35,910 bases of DNA from a bacterium (GTDB taxonomy: Archaea > Nanobdellota > Nanobdellia > SCGC-AAA011-G17 > GW2011-AR17): assembly GCA_030697685.1 (NCBI GenBank), contig JAUYPF010000009.1, forward strand, positions 1-35,910, read 5' to 3'. Under the pieces are notes generated by a model. The model made no database searches. It had not been told where the DNA came from and saw only the letters and a list, made by a program, of their open reading frames with translations. This document shows, piece after piece, positions 15,116-24,164 of the stretch (position 1 is its first letter; each line of letters begins with the position of its first letter). Both the position numbers and the translations under genes were made by a program.

Positions 15116-16813
15116 CTATTTTTGTCTTACACTTTCTCTTAAAATTGCAAGATGTTTTTGTTTCATCTTTTCTAGGTCTTTTTTATTATTAAGATATTTC
15201 CCAAGCATTCCAGAAATAATCTCTCCTGATTTGACATATGGAACAAGAACGTAATCAGCTCCGGCATCATATAATCCTATAGCCTCTTCCACAGTTTTTG
15301 CAGTGAGAATAATTAAAGCTTCTGAACGAAGATCCTTGACATAATCCATTAAAAATAGATTATCTTGCTCTCTCTTTACTGTAGAGATAACTACTTTTAC
15401 AGATTTAAAATTTACCCTCCTTAAAATTTCTATATTTGTTATGTCTCCATACATACAAGGGATTTTATTTTGTTTTAATTTCTCAATAATTTCTGGATTA
15501 AAATCAATCACCATCATTTTCTTTTTATTATGATGATAAGTTTTCAAAAAAGTACCGCCTACACGATTTGCACCAAAAAGGATAATATCTGGATGATTTT
15601 TGTACTCATAGCCTAATTGTTTTTTCTTTTTTGAAAGTTTTTCAAACAGAGCTAGGAAACTTGTTATTCTTGTATAAAGGCCTAGCTCATATTTCATAAT
15701 ATATGCAGTGAATGCAATGCTTATGACACCTAAAAGAATAGTAATAGAAAATAATTCTGGGGAGATATTATCAACTGATAATGCTAAAATTAACCCAAAC
15801 TCAGAGATTTGTGCAAGAGCAACAGAAGAAACAAATGCATTTCTTTTATCATAACCTAAAAAACTTAGAATTATCATTACTATTAATGGTTTTAGAATAA
15901 TAACTAAAAGAAGAAAGATAAAGAGAGGAAAAATAATCATGCTTATATTTACAAAAACAAGCTGCAGACCAAGAGAAACAAAAAAGATTGTTGCAAAAAA
16001 ATCTTTCAAAGAGCTTATACGAGCAATGATATTGAGATTATATGGAAGATTTGCTAATGTTATCCCACCAAGAAATGCTCCAATTGCAATAGAAAAATCT
16101 AAAAAATATGCTACTAAAGAAAAGAGAAAACATACTGCAACAGAAAGAAGGAAGAGAAGTTCACTGGACTTTGCTGCAAATTTGAATAAAGAATGTATGA
16201 TAAAACGATTAAAAATATATACCATAAGAAGCAATGCTATAAACTTCTCTAAGGTGTTTAATAAAGTCATAAGACTTAATGAATCTGCACTTAATAATAC
16301 TGTTAATGCAATAATTACTAAAATATCCTGAACGAATAAGACTCCTAAAATAATCCTCCCATGTAAAGAATTTAATTCATCTTCATCAGAGAGAAGTTTA
16401 ATTACAATCATAGTACTACTAAATGCAAGAATAAGGCCAGCATAGACTGCATTCATTTGATCAAAGCCAAGAAGTAATGCAACTGCAAAACCTGCTAAAA
16501 ATGTTAAAAGTACTTGGAAAACACCAGTAATTATTGTTACAGCCCCTAGTTTTTTTAATTTGTGTAAGTCCATTTCTAAACCAACAATAAAAAGAAGAAA
16601 AATAATTCCAATCTCAGAAATGCTATGGATGAGCTCTACATCCTGAATAAGTTTTAATCCAATTGGACCAAGAACAAGCCCAGCAATAATATAGGCAGGA
16701 ATCAATGGCTGTTTGAATATTTTTGCAATATAAGCAAAAAATGCTGCTGCAATAAGAATAATACCAATAGAAAATATTAAACTCTGTGGAAGATTTTGTA
16801 TCACCTCTAACAT
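15116..16813 (-). CDS. Kef/CPA2-type monovalent cation/H+ antiporter with C-terminal TrkA-N (RCK) domain
   Basis: Multi-TM with LVLGPIGLKL, LGGITLANLPYN; RCK-like ILFGANRVGGTFL...VIDFNPEIIEKL. Confidence 0.92.
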   Translation of the reverse strand: MLEVIQNLPQSLIFSIGIILIAAAFFAYIAKIFKQPLIPAYIIAGLVLGPIGLKLIQDVELIHSISEIGIIFLLFIVGLEMDLHKLKKLGAVTIITGVFQVLLTFLAGFAVALLLGFDQMNAVYAGLILAFSSTMIVIKLLSDEDELNSLHGRIILGVLFVQDILVIIALTVLLSADSLSLMTLLNTLEKFIALLLMVYIFNRFIIHSLFKFAAKSSELLFLLSVAVCFLFSLVAYFLDFSIAIGAFLGGITLANLPYNLNIIARISSLKDFFATIFFVSLGLQLVFVNISMIIFPLFIFLLLVIILKPLIVMIILSFLGYDKRNAFVSSVALAQISEFGLILALSVDNISPELFSITILLGVISIAFTAYIMKYELGLYTRITSFLALFEKLSKKKKQLGYEYKNHPDIILFGANRVGGTFLKTYHHNKKKMMVIDFNPEIIEKLKQNKIPCMYGDITNIEILRRVNFKSVKVVISTVKREQDNLFLMDYVKDLRSEALIILTAKTVEEAIGLYDAGADYVLVPYVKSGEIISGMLGKYLNNKKDLEKMKQKHLAILRESVRQK

Positions 16814-17062
16814 TCATTTTATAATATGTAAGCACTTTATAAATTTTGTTACAAAAAGTTTATCAAAATAAAAAAATTCCTGAAAAATATTCCTTTCTGA
16901 GCCTGTAAAAGTTATTGCAGTTCGTATTCTTGCAGAACAGGCTATGACTAAAGATATAATACTGCTGTGTATAGAAGAAACTGCAGAAAATTGCCACAGA
17001 AGAATCCTTGCAGAGCAATGTCTCTTGTACTACCCAGGATTAAGGATTGTACATAGGTAAGA

Positions 17063-17362
17063 TTACTTCTTCAAATAAATTTCAATGCTTGAGACACGCA
17101 CTTGTCTTCCTTCTTTGTTGGTAAATTCTGCACTGTCAATGAGGATATTATCTGATTTAACTTGATTTTCTAAGAATCGTTTTGTTGCTACTTCAGCAAT
17201 ATCTACTGCTTTTGCAATAAACTTTCCTCGCGCCTTAATCACTACTTCAGGAGCTCCTAAAGTCGTGAACTGCATGACAACAGCAGTTACGTAATTCATA
17301 AATGGTTTTTCTCCTATGAACACGACATTGTCATTTGTTCTTTCTTTTTTCTCTGTCTCCAT
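17063..17362 (-). CDS. alba: Alba family nucleic-acid-binding protein
   Basis: NVVFIGEKPFMNYVTAVVMQF...EVVIKARGKFIAKAVDIAEVATKRF. The METEKK start is preferred over the upstream ATG at 17386. Confidence 0.93.
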   Translation of the reverse strand: METEKKERTNDNVVFIGEKPFMNYVTAVVMQFTTLGAPEVVIKARGKFIAKAVDIAEVATKRFLENQVKSDNILIDSAEFTNKEGRQVRVSSIEIYLKK

Positions 17363-17435
17363 TGCTTCGTTCCTCCTAGCAATCACTATAATTGCTTAAC
17401 AACTCTAGGTTAAAACCCCTTAAGGTCTGCTGTAT

Positions 17436-17624
17436 TTATTCTTCTTTGTTCATTAACCTAGTAATATAACCTGTGAGGACGTTTTTTAATTTCTTAGAAG
17501 GTACTTCTACAAATTTTGGGACAATCACTTTATTCTCTTCAAATGTTTTTTTGAAGCTAGATCTATATTTGCTAACTAACTTATTTCCAACACGCTTAAT
17601 CATGGTTGTTTTGATTCTTCCCAT
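17436..17624 (-). CDS. rps17e: 30S ribosomal protein S17e
   Basis: MGRIKTTMIKRVGNKLVSKY...FEENKVIV...PSKKLKNVLTGYITRLM. Confidence 0.95.
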   Translation of the reverse strand: MGRIKTTMIKRVGNKLVSKYRSSFKKTFEENKVIVPKFVEVPSKKLKNVLTGYITRLMNKEE

Positions 17625-17644
17625 TGGTATATACTATTAAGTAA

Positions 17645-17658
17645 TGGTATATAAAGGT
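17645..17658 (-). promoter_or_regulatory. Archaeal TATA/BRE-like promoter for rps17e
   Basis: Minus-strand AAACCTTTATATACC about 25-30 bp upstream of the S17e start. Confidence 0.6.
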
Positions 17659-17743
17659 TTTGGCGTGGTTCTAAAATTCTAAGAGAGCGTTTTGAACCTT
17701 TTCTAACAACTGAAAGAGTCTTTTACTTTATATGTTCTTATCT

Positions 17744-18136
17744 CTAAAAAATTCCTTGTTCAATTAAGTCTGGAATTATCTCTTTTTCTGTAATAGGTAT
17801 TAGAGGATATTTTTGTTGTTGAAACTCTTCTTTTGTTATCCATATGGTGTCTTGAATCTCAGCGCTAGCTTTAGGTTCTCCTTCAATTGACACTATATAT
17901 ACTCTTTGTTTCATGATTTCATTAGCTTGATAAAATGAGTCACCAGAATATTCTTTGAAGAATGTTATCTCTGTTAGCTTCACGCCAATTTCTTCTTTTA
18001 ATTCCCTTTTGAGGCATTCTTCATCACTTTCATCTAAATCTATTTTTCCTCCAGGAGTCCATAACTCCTTGTATCGACCTTTTAACAAAAGCAATTTCCC
18101 ATTCTGAACAATTATTCCAACTACTCTTATTCTCAT
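17744..18136 (-). CDS. NUDIX hydrolase
   Basis: Nudix box GGKIDLDESDEECLKRELKEEIGV. Confidence 0.93.
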   Translation of the reverse strand: MRIRVVGIIVQNGKLLLLKGRYKELWTPGGKIDLDESDEECLKRELKEEIGVKLTEITFFKEYSGDSFYQANEIMKQRVYIVSIEGEPKASAEIQDTIWITKEEFQQQKYPLIPITEKEIIPDLIEQGIF

Positions 18137-18247
18137 TTTTATCTTAGGGTAATATGTACTTATTCTATTTATATTTTGTGAATAAAGACAAATAAATTTG
18201 ATGGAGAGCGAAATGCGTTACAAGGATAATGGTTAGTAAGTATTTAA

Positions 18248-18289
18248 GTTTCTATTACCAGTAGAAACTATCTTCTATTGTCAATAGAA
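18248..18289. promoter_or_regulatory. Two tandem operator-like palindromes
   Basis: GTTTCTATTACCAGTAGAAAC (18248-18268) and TTCTATTGTCAATAGAA (18273-18289); shared consensus TTCTATTNYCARTAGAA. Confidence 0.75.
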
Positions 18290-18321
18290 ACATTTAAATA
18301 GTGGCATGATATACTATTGAT

Positions 18322-19527
18322 ATGATCCCCAAAGATATACTCAAAGAAGTTATTGTTCTTCAAAGGGCATCCCTCTTACGTTTAGAGAGTGGTGTTTTGC
18401 GAGAGAAAGAGATTCAGATATATGATTCTTTTGCGCTTCTTCTTACAGGCATACGAAGATGCGGAAAGAGTACATTTCTTCATCAGCTTTTGAAAAAACA
18501 GAAACACTGGTATTATTTGAATCTTGAAGATCCTCGGCTTGATGGCTTTGCATTATCTGATTTTATGAGGGTTGAATCTATTATGAAGGAAGAGTATGGA
18601 GAAGGAGGTATTTATTTTTTTGATGAGATACAGGCTGTTGAGAAATGGGAGAAATTTATACGTTATCTCATAGATAAAAAGGAAAAGATTGTTATCACTG
18701 GTTCAAATGCTTCTCTTTTGAGTAGAGAGCTTGGAACAAAACTCACAGGAAGGCATGTAAGTTATGAGCTCTTTCCATTTTCTTTTCGAGAGTTTCTCCT
18801 GATGAAGAAAGAGAAGGCTTCTTTGCAGGAGTTTGATATATATTTTCAGAAAGGGGGATTTCCAGAGTTTCTTAAAAAAGATGATCCTGGACTTCTTCAT
18901 GAACTTCTTTCTGATGTTGTTATGAAGGATATTGCCGTGAGGTTTGGGATAAAAAATACTTCTTTTCTTACAAAGATTACTATTTACCTTGTGAGTCATG
19001 TAGGAAAAGAGTTTTCTTATAATTCTCTCAAGCAGATGTTTGAAATAAAGTCTGTGCAGAGTGTTATTGATTATGTGAACTATCTTGAAAATACTTATCT
19101 TATATTCCTTGTTCAGAAGTTTGATTACTCTTATAAAAAACAACAAGTAGCTGCGAAGAAAGTCTATTCTATTGATAATGGTTTTTCGTATGTGAATTCA
19201 AGTTCTTTCTCTAAAGATAAAGGAAGGATGCTTGAAAATATGGTTTTTTTAGCATTACGAAAAAAAAGTAAGGATATTTTTTATTTCCAAGAGAAAGGAG
19301 AATGTGATTTCCTGGTGAAGGATAGAGAAAAGATTGTTCAGGCGCTACAAGTGTGCTTTGATTTTAATGAAGAAAATCAAGAGAGAGAGTTGAGGGGATT
19401 ATTGTGTGCACTGCAGGAGTTTCATCTTTCTGAAGGGCTTATTCTGACCTATTCTCAAGAGGATAATTTTATTCTTGAAGGGAAAAAAATAGTTCTTAAA
19501 CCTGTTTGGAAATGGCTGCTGGAGTAA
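18322..19527 (+). CDS. AAA_14/DUF4143 family ATPase
   Basis: LLLTGIRRCGKSTFLHQLL Walker A, IYFFDEIQ Walker B, VITGSNASLLSRELGTKLTGRHVSYELFPFSFREFL signature. Confidence 0.93.
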   Translation: MIPKDILKEVIVLQRASLLRLESGVLREKEIQIYDSFALLLTGIRRCGKSTFLHQLLKKQKHWYYLNLEDPRLDGFALSDFMRVESIMKEEYGEGGIYFFDEIQAVEKWEKFIRYLIDKKEKIVITGSNASLLSRELGTKLTGRHVSYELFPFSFREFLLMKKEKASLQEFDIYFQKGGFPEFLKKDDPGLLHELLSDVVMKDIAVRFGIKNTSFLTKITIYLVSHVGKEFSYNSLKQMFEIKSVQSVIDYVNYLENTYLIFLVQKFDYSYKKQQVAAKKVYSIDNGFSYVNSSSFSKDKGRMLENMVFLALRKKSKDIFYFQEKGECDFLVKDREKIVQALQVCFDFNEENQERELRGLLCALQEFHLSEGLILTYSQEDNFILEGKKIVLKPVWKWLLE

Positions 19528-19587
19528 TTGTTTTGGATTTTAAGCAAATGAAGATTTTTACTGATGATGCCCCTAAGAAGAATACTC

Positions 19588-20667
19588 CTATTTTTTTATA
19601 ACCCAAATCTCTCTGAGAATCCTTGATGTAGGAGAGCTGTAAAGAAATGGACCTTCAAAAGATAGACCTTTCTTTTCTAGGAGAGGAGCAAGGTTGATGG
19701 GCATATCTTTCTTTGCAGTTGTACGAAAACGAGGGGTAATAAATACAATCCTTTTTTTGGTTATTTTTATGAGATTATATAATACTTCTTGATAGAGAGG
19801 AAAGAGTTCTTGTACAATTCTTCGTGCTTCTTTTTCTGTAGGATATTTCTTTAAGAAAGGGCCTAAGTATGGCTCTGTTGCAACACAATCTACTGAGGTT
19901 AAATATTTTGCTACTTGTCTTGCATCAGAATGAATCAGTCTGTAACTTTCTGCACAATTGTATTCTTTTCGTATCCAATCAAGGTTTTGTTTGCTTGCTT
20001 CTATGCAAAATTTTTCTTTATCTATACCAATTACTTCCATACCCATAAGCATTGCTTCTTGTATGATAGTACCAATACCACAAAAAGGATCAAGAACTGT
20101 ATCTCGTGGTTTTGCTCCTGAAAGATTGATAAGAATTTTTGCTAAACGAATAGAAACTGTATGAAGAGGTCTTTGGGCAGGTCGTTTCGTATCTCTAAAT
20201 TTGTAATCCCTAGGGTTAAAAACTGCAAGAGTTTTCGCCAAATAGTTTTTGTACTGAATTATCTCAATAAGGTTCTGTGCTTCTGAAGGATTAAGATATT
20301 CTTGTTGTTCCCTATGTGATTTCTTAATTGTCGCTTTTATTTTTTCTTTCTTAAAATATGCTTTTAATTGGAGCCTGAGATAATCTTCTTCCTTAGTCTC
20401 TTCCCCATATTGTGAGATAGCATAACGTACTTTATTCTTTGTTCCCATATACAAACTATCCAAGGAATCTATGACTAGTGCAATTTTTTGTATGCCTCCA
20501 AGATCTTTGATACATTTTTCCGGGGAAATATTTTTTATTTCAAGAACACAAGCAATATCTGAGCAATCTTCCATTGTATAAGAAATTTTTCTTGCTTCTA
20601 AGTAAGAGAATAGTTCTTTTTGTGAGAGTTCTGGATTCCTCCCAAGGATAAAAATATATTTTTGCAT
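19588..20667 (-). CDS. Trm11/TrmG10-like tRNA (guanine-N2) methyltransferase
   Basis: VLDPFCGIGTIIQEAMLMGMEVIGIDKE, VATEPYLGPFLKKYPT motif. Confidence 0.85.
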   Translation of the reverse strand: MQKYIFILGRNPELSQKELFSYLEARKISYTMEDCSDIACVLEIKNISPEKCIKDLGGIQKIALVIDSLDSLYMGTKNKVRYAISQYGEETKEEDYLRLQLKAYFKKEKIKATIKKSHREQQEYLNPSEAQNLIEIIQYKNYLAKTLAVFNPRDYKFRDTKRPAQRPLHTVSIRLAKILINLSGAKPRDTVLDPFCGIGTIIQEAMLMGMEVIGIDKEKFCIEASKQNLDWIRKEYNCAESYRLIHSDARQVAKYLTSVDCVATEPYLGPFLKKYPTEKEARRIVQELFPLYQEVLYNLIKITKKRIVFITPRFRTTAKKDMPINLAPLLEKKGLSFEGPFLYSSPTSRILREIWVIKK

Positions 20668-20697
20668 GGTTGTAAAGAAGAATCTTTATTTATAAGA

Positions 20698-21768
20698 CTA
20701 ATGGCCGTTGCCTACTTTTATAATAGAAGGAAAAGGACTAGCATCTTCTTTTAGAAGCCGGATATCTACAGCACTAGGATGAAGAAGAGATTGCTGTGCT
20801 GCTCTTGTTGCGGCCATGACAATATCAGAAACATTCATCCCCCTCATAATATAATGGAGAGCTGTAGCAAAATATGCGTCACCAGCACCAACATCATCAA
20901 CAATTGCTTTTTGGTTAATGGACTTATTATCTTCCTTAGGGTCATATCTGTAGCTTTGCCCGTCTTTTTTATGAATTTCAGAACCATCCTTTCCTAAAGT
21001 TGTAATAATATATTCTAGCCCTTCATATCTTTGGAAGAGCTCTGTCATTTGTTTCAGACCAAGATTTATTTTAATAACCTCTGTCTCTTCTTTATTTGCG
21101 GATAAAATATGTGTCTTTGGAATAATCTCAGTAAATCTTGTTTGTTCAAAAGGAAAGAATTTTAAATAAGGGCCTGGATTATATGCAATAGTATTAACAA
21201 AATTTTTTATGGAAACAACTGCAGTTTTAGGATTTGCAACTGCAAGCACTAATACATCATGACTGTTAAGAAATTCGTTATAAAAAGGACTTTGAGGGAG
21301 ATATGGCTCACCAGAAACATTTCCTCTCCAAACTCTAGGAAGTTGATGTTCAGAATCTTTATAGACATAAAGACAAACAGGCATTGTTCCTTCTCTTCTT
21401 AAAAGGCATCTCGTGTCTACACCAATATTTTCTAGTGCATTTTTATAATCTTCAGATTCCTTATTTGTTCCAATAACGCTCACAACAGAGACTTTTTGGC
21501 CTCTTGCAGCTTGTAAATATTGTGAAATATTAAAAATAGGACCACCAAAATGTCTTTTATGAGAAATAGATAAATTTTGTACTGTTCGTATTATTGCTTT
21601 TGCTTTCTTATCATTCATATCCTTATGAACTTGAAGTTCTTCTTTTAGCAAAGCTGAACTCAATATAGAATATTGTTTATCATTTGGCCTAATAATCCAG
21701 TCAATTGCACAATCTGCAATAATTACATAATTTGTTCTCTCAGAATCTTGTCCTGTTAATGGTCTCAT
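20698..21768 (-). CDS. PfkB-family carbohydrate/nucleoside kinase
   Basis: C-terminal DDVGAGDAYFATAL (GAGD signature), GGPIFNISQYLQAARGQKVSVVSVIG. Confidence 0.9.
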   Translation of the reverse strand: MRPLTGQDSERTNYVIIADCAIDWIIRPNDKQYSILSSALLKEELQVHKDMNDKKAKAIIRTVQNLSISHKRHFGGPIFNISQYLQAARGQKVSVVSVIGTNKESEDYKNALENIGVDTRCLLRREGTMPVCLYVYKDSEHQLPRVWRGNVSGEPYLPQSPFYNEFLNSHDVLVLAVANPKTAVVSIKNFVNTIAYNPGPYLKFFPFEQTRFTEIIPKTHILSANKEETEVIKINLGLKQMTELFQRYEGLEYIITTLGKDGSEIHKKDGQSYRYDPKEDNKSINQKAIVDDVGAGDAYFATALHYIMRGMNVSDIVMAATRAAQQSLLHPSAVDIRLLKEDASPFPSIIKVGNGH

Positions 21769-21822
21769 TTTGCCTTTATTGGATGGTATAGCTATTCTAT
21801 ATAAAGTAATCGTTTTCTTATA

Positions 21823-21840
21823 TTAAACCTTAAAGTTTAA
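21823..21840. promoter_or_regulatory. Palindrome TTAAAC-CTTAAA-GTTTAA upstream of the PfkB gene
   Basis: Perfect 6-bp arms, 55 bp upstream of the PfkB start codon. Confidence 0.65.
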
Positions 21841-21984
21841 GTTAGGAAGATTTAGAGTGAAAGGCATCCTTTATAGATATTCCAAAGAATTGTATAGCAC
21901 ATTTTCAAAATATTGCTATTTTAGACATTTCCGAGGAAATATTTTTTTCTTAGAAAATTTTGGTCTCCAGAACATATCCCATCT

Positions 21985-22836
21985 TTAATCTTTTTGAGCC
22001 TTGAATAAATTTACTTCTTCTAAAACACTTTTTGCATAAGAACTATCTTTTATAACCAGAACTCGAAACTTTCCCTTCTTTTCAATAATATCTGTTAGTT
22101 TCTTTAAATCAAAACTTTTAAAATCTTTATTATTCTCAAAAAAATCATGTATTTCTTTATTAATATTTGCGTCGCCATAAAAACTAAAAATAAGGTCTCC
22201 CATAACATTGACATTCCAATGCATCGTTTCAGATTTTGTATAAAAATTAATGAGTCCTATTTTAGAATTATAATCTGCACAATATTTATCAATAACTGTT
22301 TTGGCACCATGAATGCCATAGAATCTGGATTTTAGTTTTCCTACAACTTGTTTTTCTCTTAATGGATAAAGCAATGGCCACCAGCTATGTGTATAATGCA
22401 TAAGAAGAGTTTTATCTTTTTCAAAGAATTCATTAAAATAATCAAGAAGTTCTAAGAAATAATTATCCAATTGTGCATAAGATTCAAAATCAAAAGAAAG
22501 AGAATCCCCATCATTTTTTAATTCTAAAAGCTTATTGATTGAATGCTTTTTTTGGGAAGTATAATTTGAAACAATTAAATCTGAAAATAATCCTACTTGT
22601 TTAATCCATTCTACATTTAATAAATATTTTTTATTATCATTAATAATAATCTCATCAGTCATAAGGTGATTTAATTCTTTATGTACTGATTGGTAAGAAA
22701 CGGACACATTAAAATTGGATTTAATCTTTAATTTGAGATCTTTTACTGTTAAAGGAAACTCAGAAGCTAAAAGAACTATGATTTTCTCCTTTACTGTTTT
22801 TGGGGCCAATTTTGGAAGTAATGCTCTAATTATCAT
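21985..22836 (-). CDS. HTH-containing putative transcriptional regulator
   Basis: N-terminal winged-HTH-like segment KEKIIVLLASEFPLTVKDLKLKIKSNFNVSVSYQSVHKELNHLMTDEII; C-terminal domain unassigned. Confidence 0.7.
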   Translation of the reverse strand: MIIRALLPKLAPKTVKEKIIVLLASEFPLTVKDLKLKIKSNFNVSVSYQSVHKELNHLMTDEIIINDNKKYLLNVEWIKQVGLFSDLIVSNYTSQKKHSINKLLELKNDGDSLSFDFESYAQLDNYFLELLDYFNEFFEKDKTLLMHYTHSWWPLLYPLREKQVVGKLKSRFYGIHGAKTVIDKYCADYNSKIGLINFYTKSETMHWNVNVMGDLIFSFYGDANINKEIHDFFENNKDFKSFDLKKLTDIIEKKGKFRVLVIKDSSYAKSVLEEVNLFKAQKD

Positions 22837-22876
22837 AATGTAAAGAATATATTTTAGTCTATTTAAATGTTTTTAT

Positions 22877-22898
22877 TTTTAAACCAATTAGTTTAAAA
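22877..22898. promoter_or_regulatory. Palindrome TTTTAAAC-CAATTA-GTTTAAAA upstream of the HTH gene
   Basis: Perfect 8-bp arms, 41 bp upstream of the HTH start; shares TTAAAC-N6-GTTTAA with 21823-21840. Confidence 0.7.
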
Positions 22899-22944
22899 CA
22901 GCCTTACCTTAGTATTTAATAAGAAGAAGGCTCCTTGATATGCT

Positions 22945-23079
22945 ATGAACATGAAGCGCAAGAAAAGTGTTCGAAGCATATTTTGTCTTTCTAGTAATGA
23001 AATGGTGCATAGCTATTTAAGTATGAAGGACCACTCATATACTCCTTTAGAAGAGGATTTTCTTGAAGAGGCAAGTTAA
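22945..23079 (+). CDS. Small ORF (44 aa), translationally coupled to the next gene
   Basis: MNMKRKKSVRSIFCLSSNEMVHSYLSMKDHSYTPLEEDFLEEAS*; stop overlaps the next start in TAATG. Confidence 0.5.
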   Translation: MNMKRKKSVRSIFCLSSNEMVHSYLSMKDHSYTPLEEDFLEEAS

Positions 23080-23417
23080 TGGGAATGAATATAATAATTG
23101 TAGAAAATGGCTGTAAGGATAAAGAAATCACCATTTTAGACACCAGACTGCCTTATTTTTATGCTAAAGTCAGTGAATTATTTTCTATAGAACCAGAAAA
23201 AGTGGAAGTTGTTCTTGTACATGATAAAAACAAGTTTCAAAATTTACGAGGAGAAGAAACAAATGAAGGTGCATTCTGTAAAGAAAACATTATTTATATC
23301 TATGAACCTAATCAGTTTGGTATTGCAACTTCTATTGCAAGAGAACATTTCTATGAAGTCCTTTATCAGGAATTAATCTATTTATTCTATAAAACCAGTA
23401 AAGCAGAAAGCTCCTAG
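23079..23417 (+). CDS. Hypothetical protein, possible degenerate zincin-like
   Basis: 112 aa; REHFYEVLYQELIYLFYK sits where an HExxH helix would be in zincin-type proteins. Confidence 0.65.
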   Translation: MGMNIIIVENGCKDKEITILDTRLPYFYAKVSELFSIEPEKVEVVLVHDKNKFQNLRGEETNEGAFCKENIIYIYEPNQFGIATSIAREHFYEVLYQELIYLFYKTSKAESS

Positions 23418-24010
23418 CGTTTAATACAAAATATACTCTTACTGCCAATCATTTTTAGAATATCCCCCCAAGAATAAGCTCTATGGACCATTTGAGGAAG
23501 ATTTTCACTTTGATTCCATGGTGCATCATAAAGAATGACTCTTGTTCCCGTGCTACAATCTTGAGCATTTTCTAATGAATCTTCAATAAGAAGGGAAATG
23601 CCATCATAAATACAGATATGCGCTTTTTTCTTTTGAGAATAACTTTCTTGATTACCAAGCAAATAGAAATCAGAGAATTTATTTGGGAAATATCTATCTA
23701 GCCAGTCAATAGTATCTTTTGCCTGTTCTTTTGGGCGACTAGTAATAACAACAAGCTTATATTTCTGAGCAAGTATTTCAATTGCCTCTACAGAACCATT
23801 CATTGGAGGAGTACCAAAAAATTCAGGGCTTTTGTAAAATTCTTCTAAATGTCTTCTTGTTTCTTCCATTGGGAGTTCTAAACTCTTTGAAAGATTAAAA
23901 CTTGTGAAATCTTTTCTCTCTAAAGTAGTTTTATAGCTCCTATTATGAAAAATTATAAATTGCCCCATATGGTCTCCAAGGACATCATCTAAATCAATAC
24001 CGATACGCAT
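23414..24010 (-). CDS. HAD-superfamily 5'-nucleotidase-like (NT5C type)
   Basis: MRIGIDLDDVLGDHMGQF, VITSRPKEQ, LLIEDSLENA motifs. Confidence 0.85.
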   Translation of the reverse strand: MRIGIDLDDVLGDHMGQFIIFHNRSYKTTLERKDFTSFNLSKSLELPMEETRRHLEEFYKSPEFFGTPPMNGSVEAIEILAQKYKLVVITSRPKEQAKDTIDWLDRYFPNKFSDFYLLGNQESYSQKKKAHICIYDGISLLIEDSLENAQDCSTGTRVILYDAPWNQSENLPQMVHRAYSWGDILKMIGSKSIFCIKR

Positions 24011-24164
24011 AAATTTAGGAATTCTAACTTATTATTAATACTTTTGGTTCAGAGGAGAACTCTAGATGTTTTGTTCTTTTCCTTTAAAAAGACCTTTTCT
24101 TTCTTTTTTGTTGAGGTGATGCTTAATGCGCTAATCAAAAAGAGAAAAAATGGGTTTTTCTTTC

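Noticed and set aside
16623-16835. 70-aa minus-strand ORF
   Set aside because: Alternative frame overlapping the N-terminus of the antiporter gene.
19870-19890. GGCTCTGTTGC, resembling another transposon end
   Set aside because: Lies inside the methyltransferase coding sequence, with no matching inverted repeat or TSD nearby.
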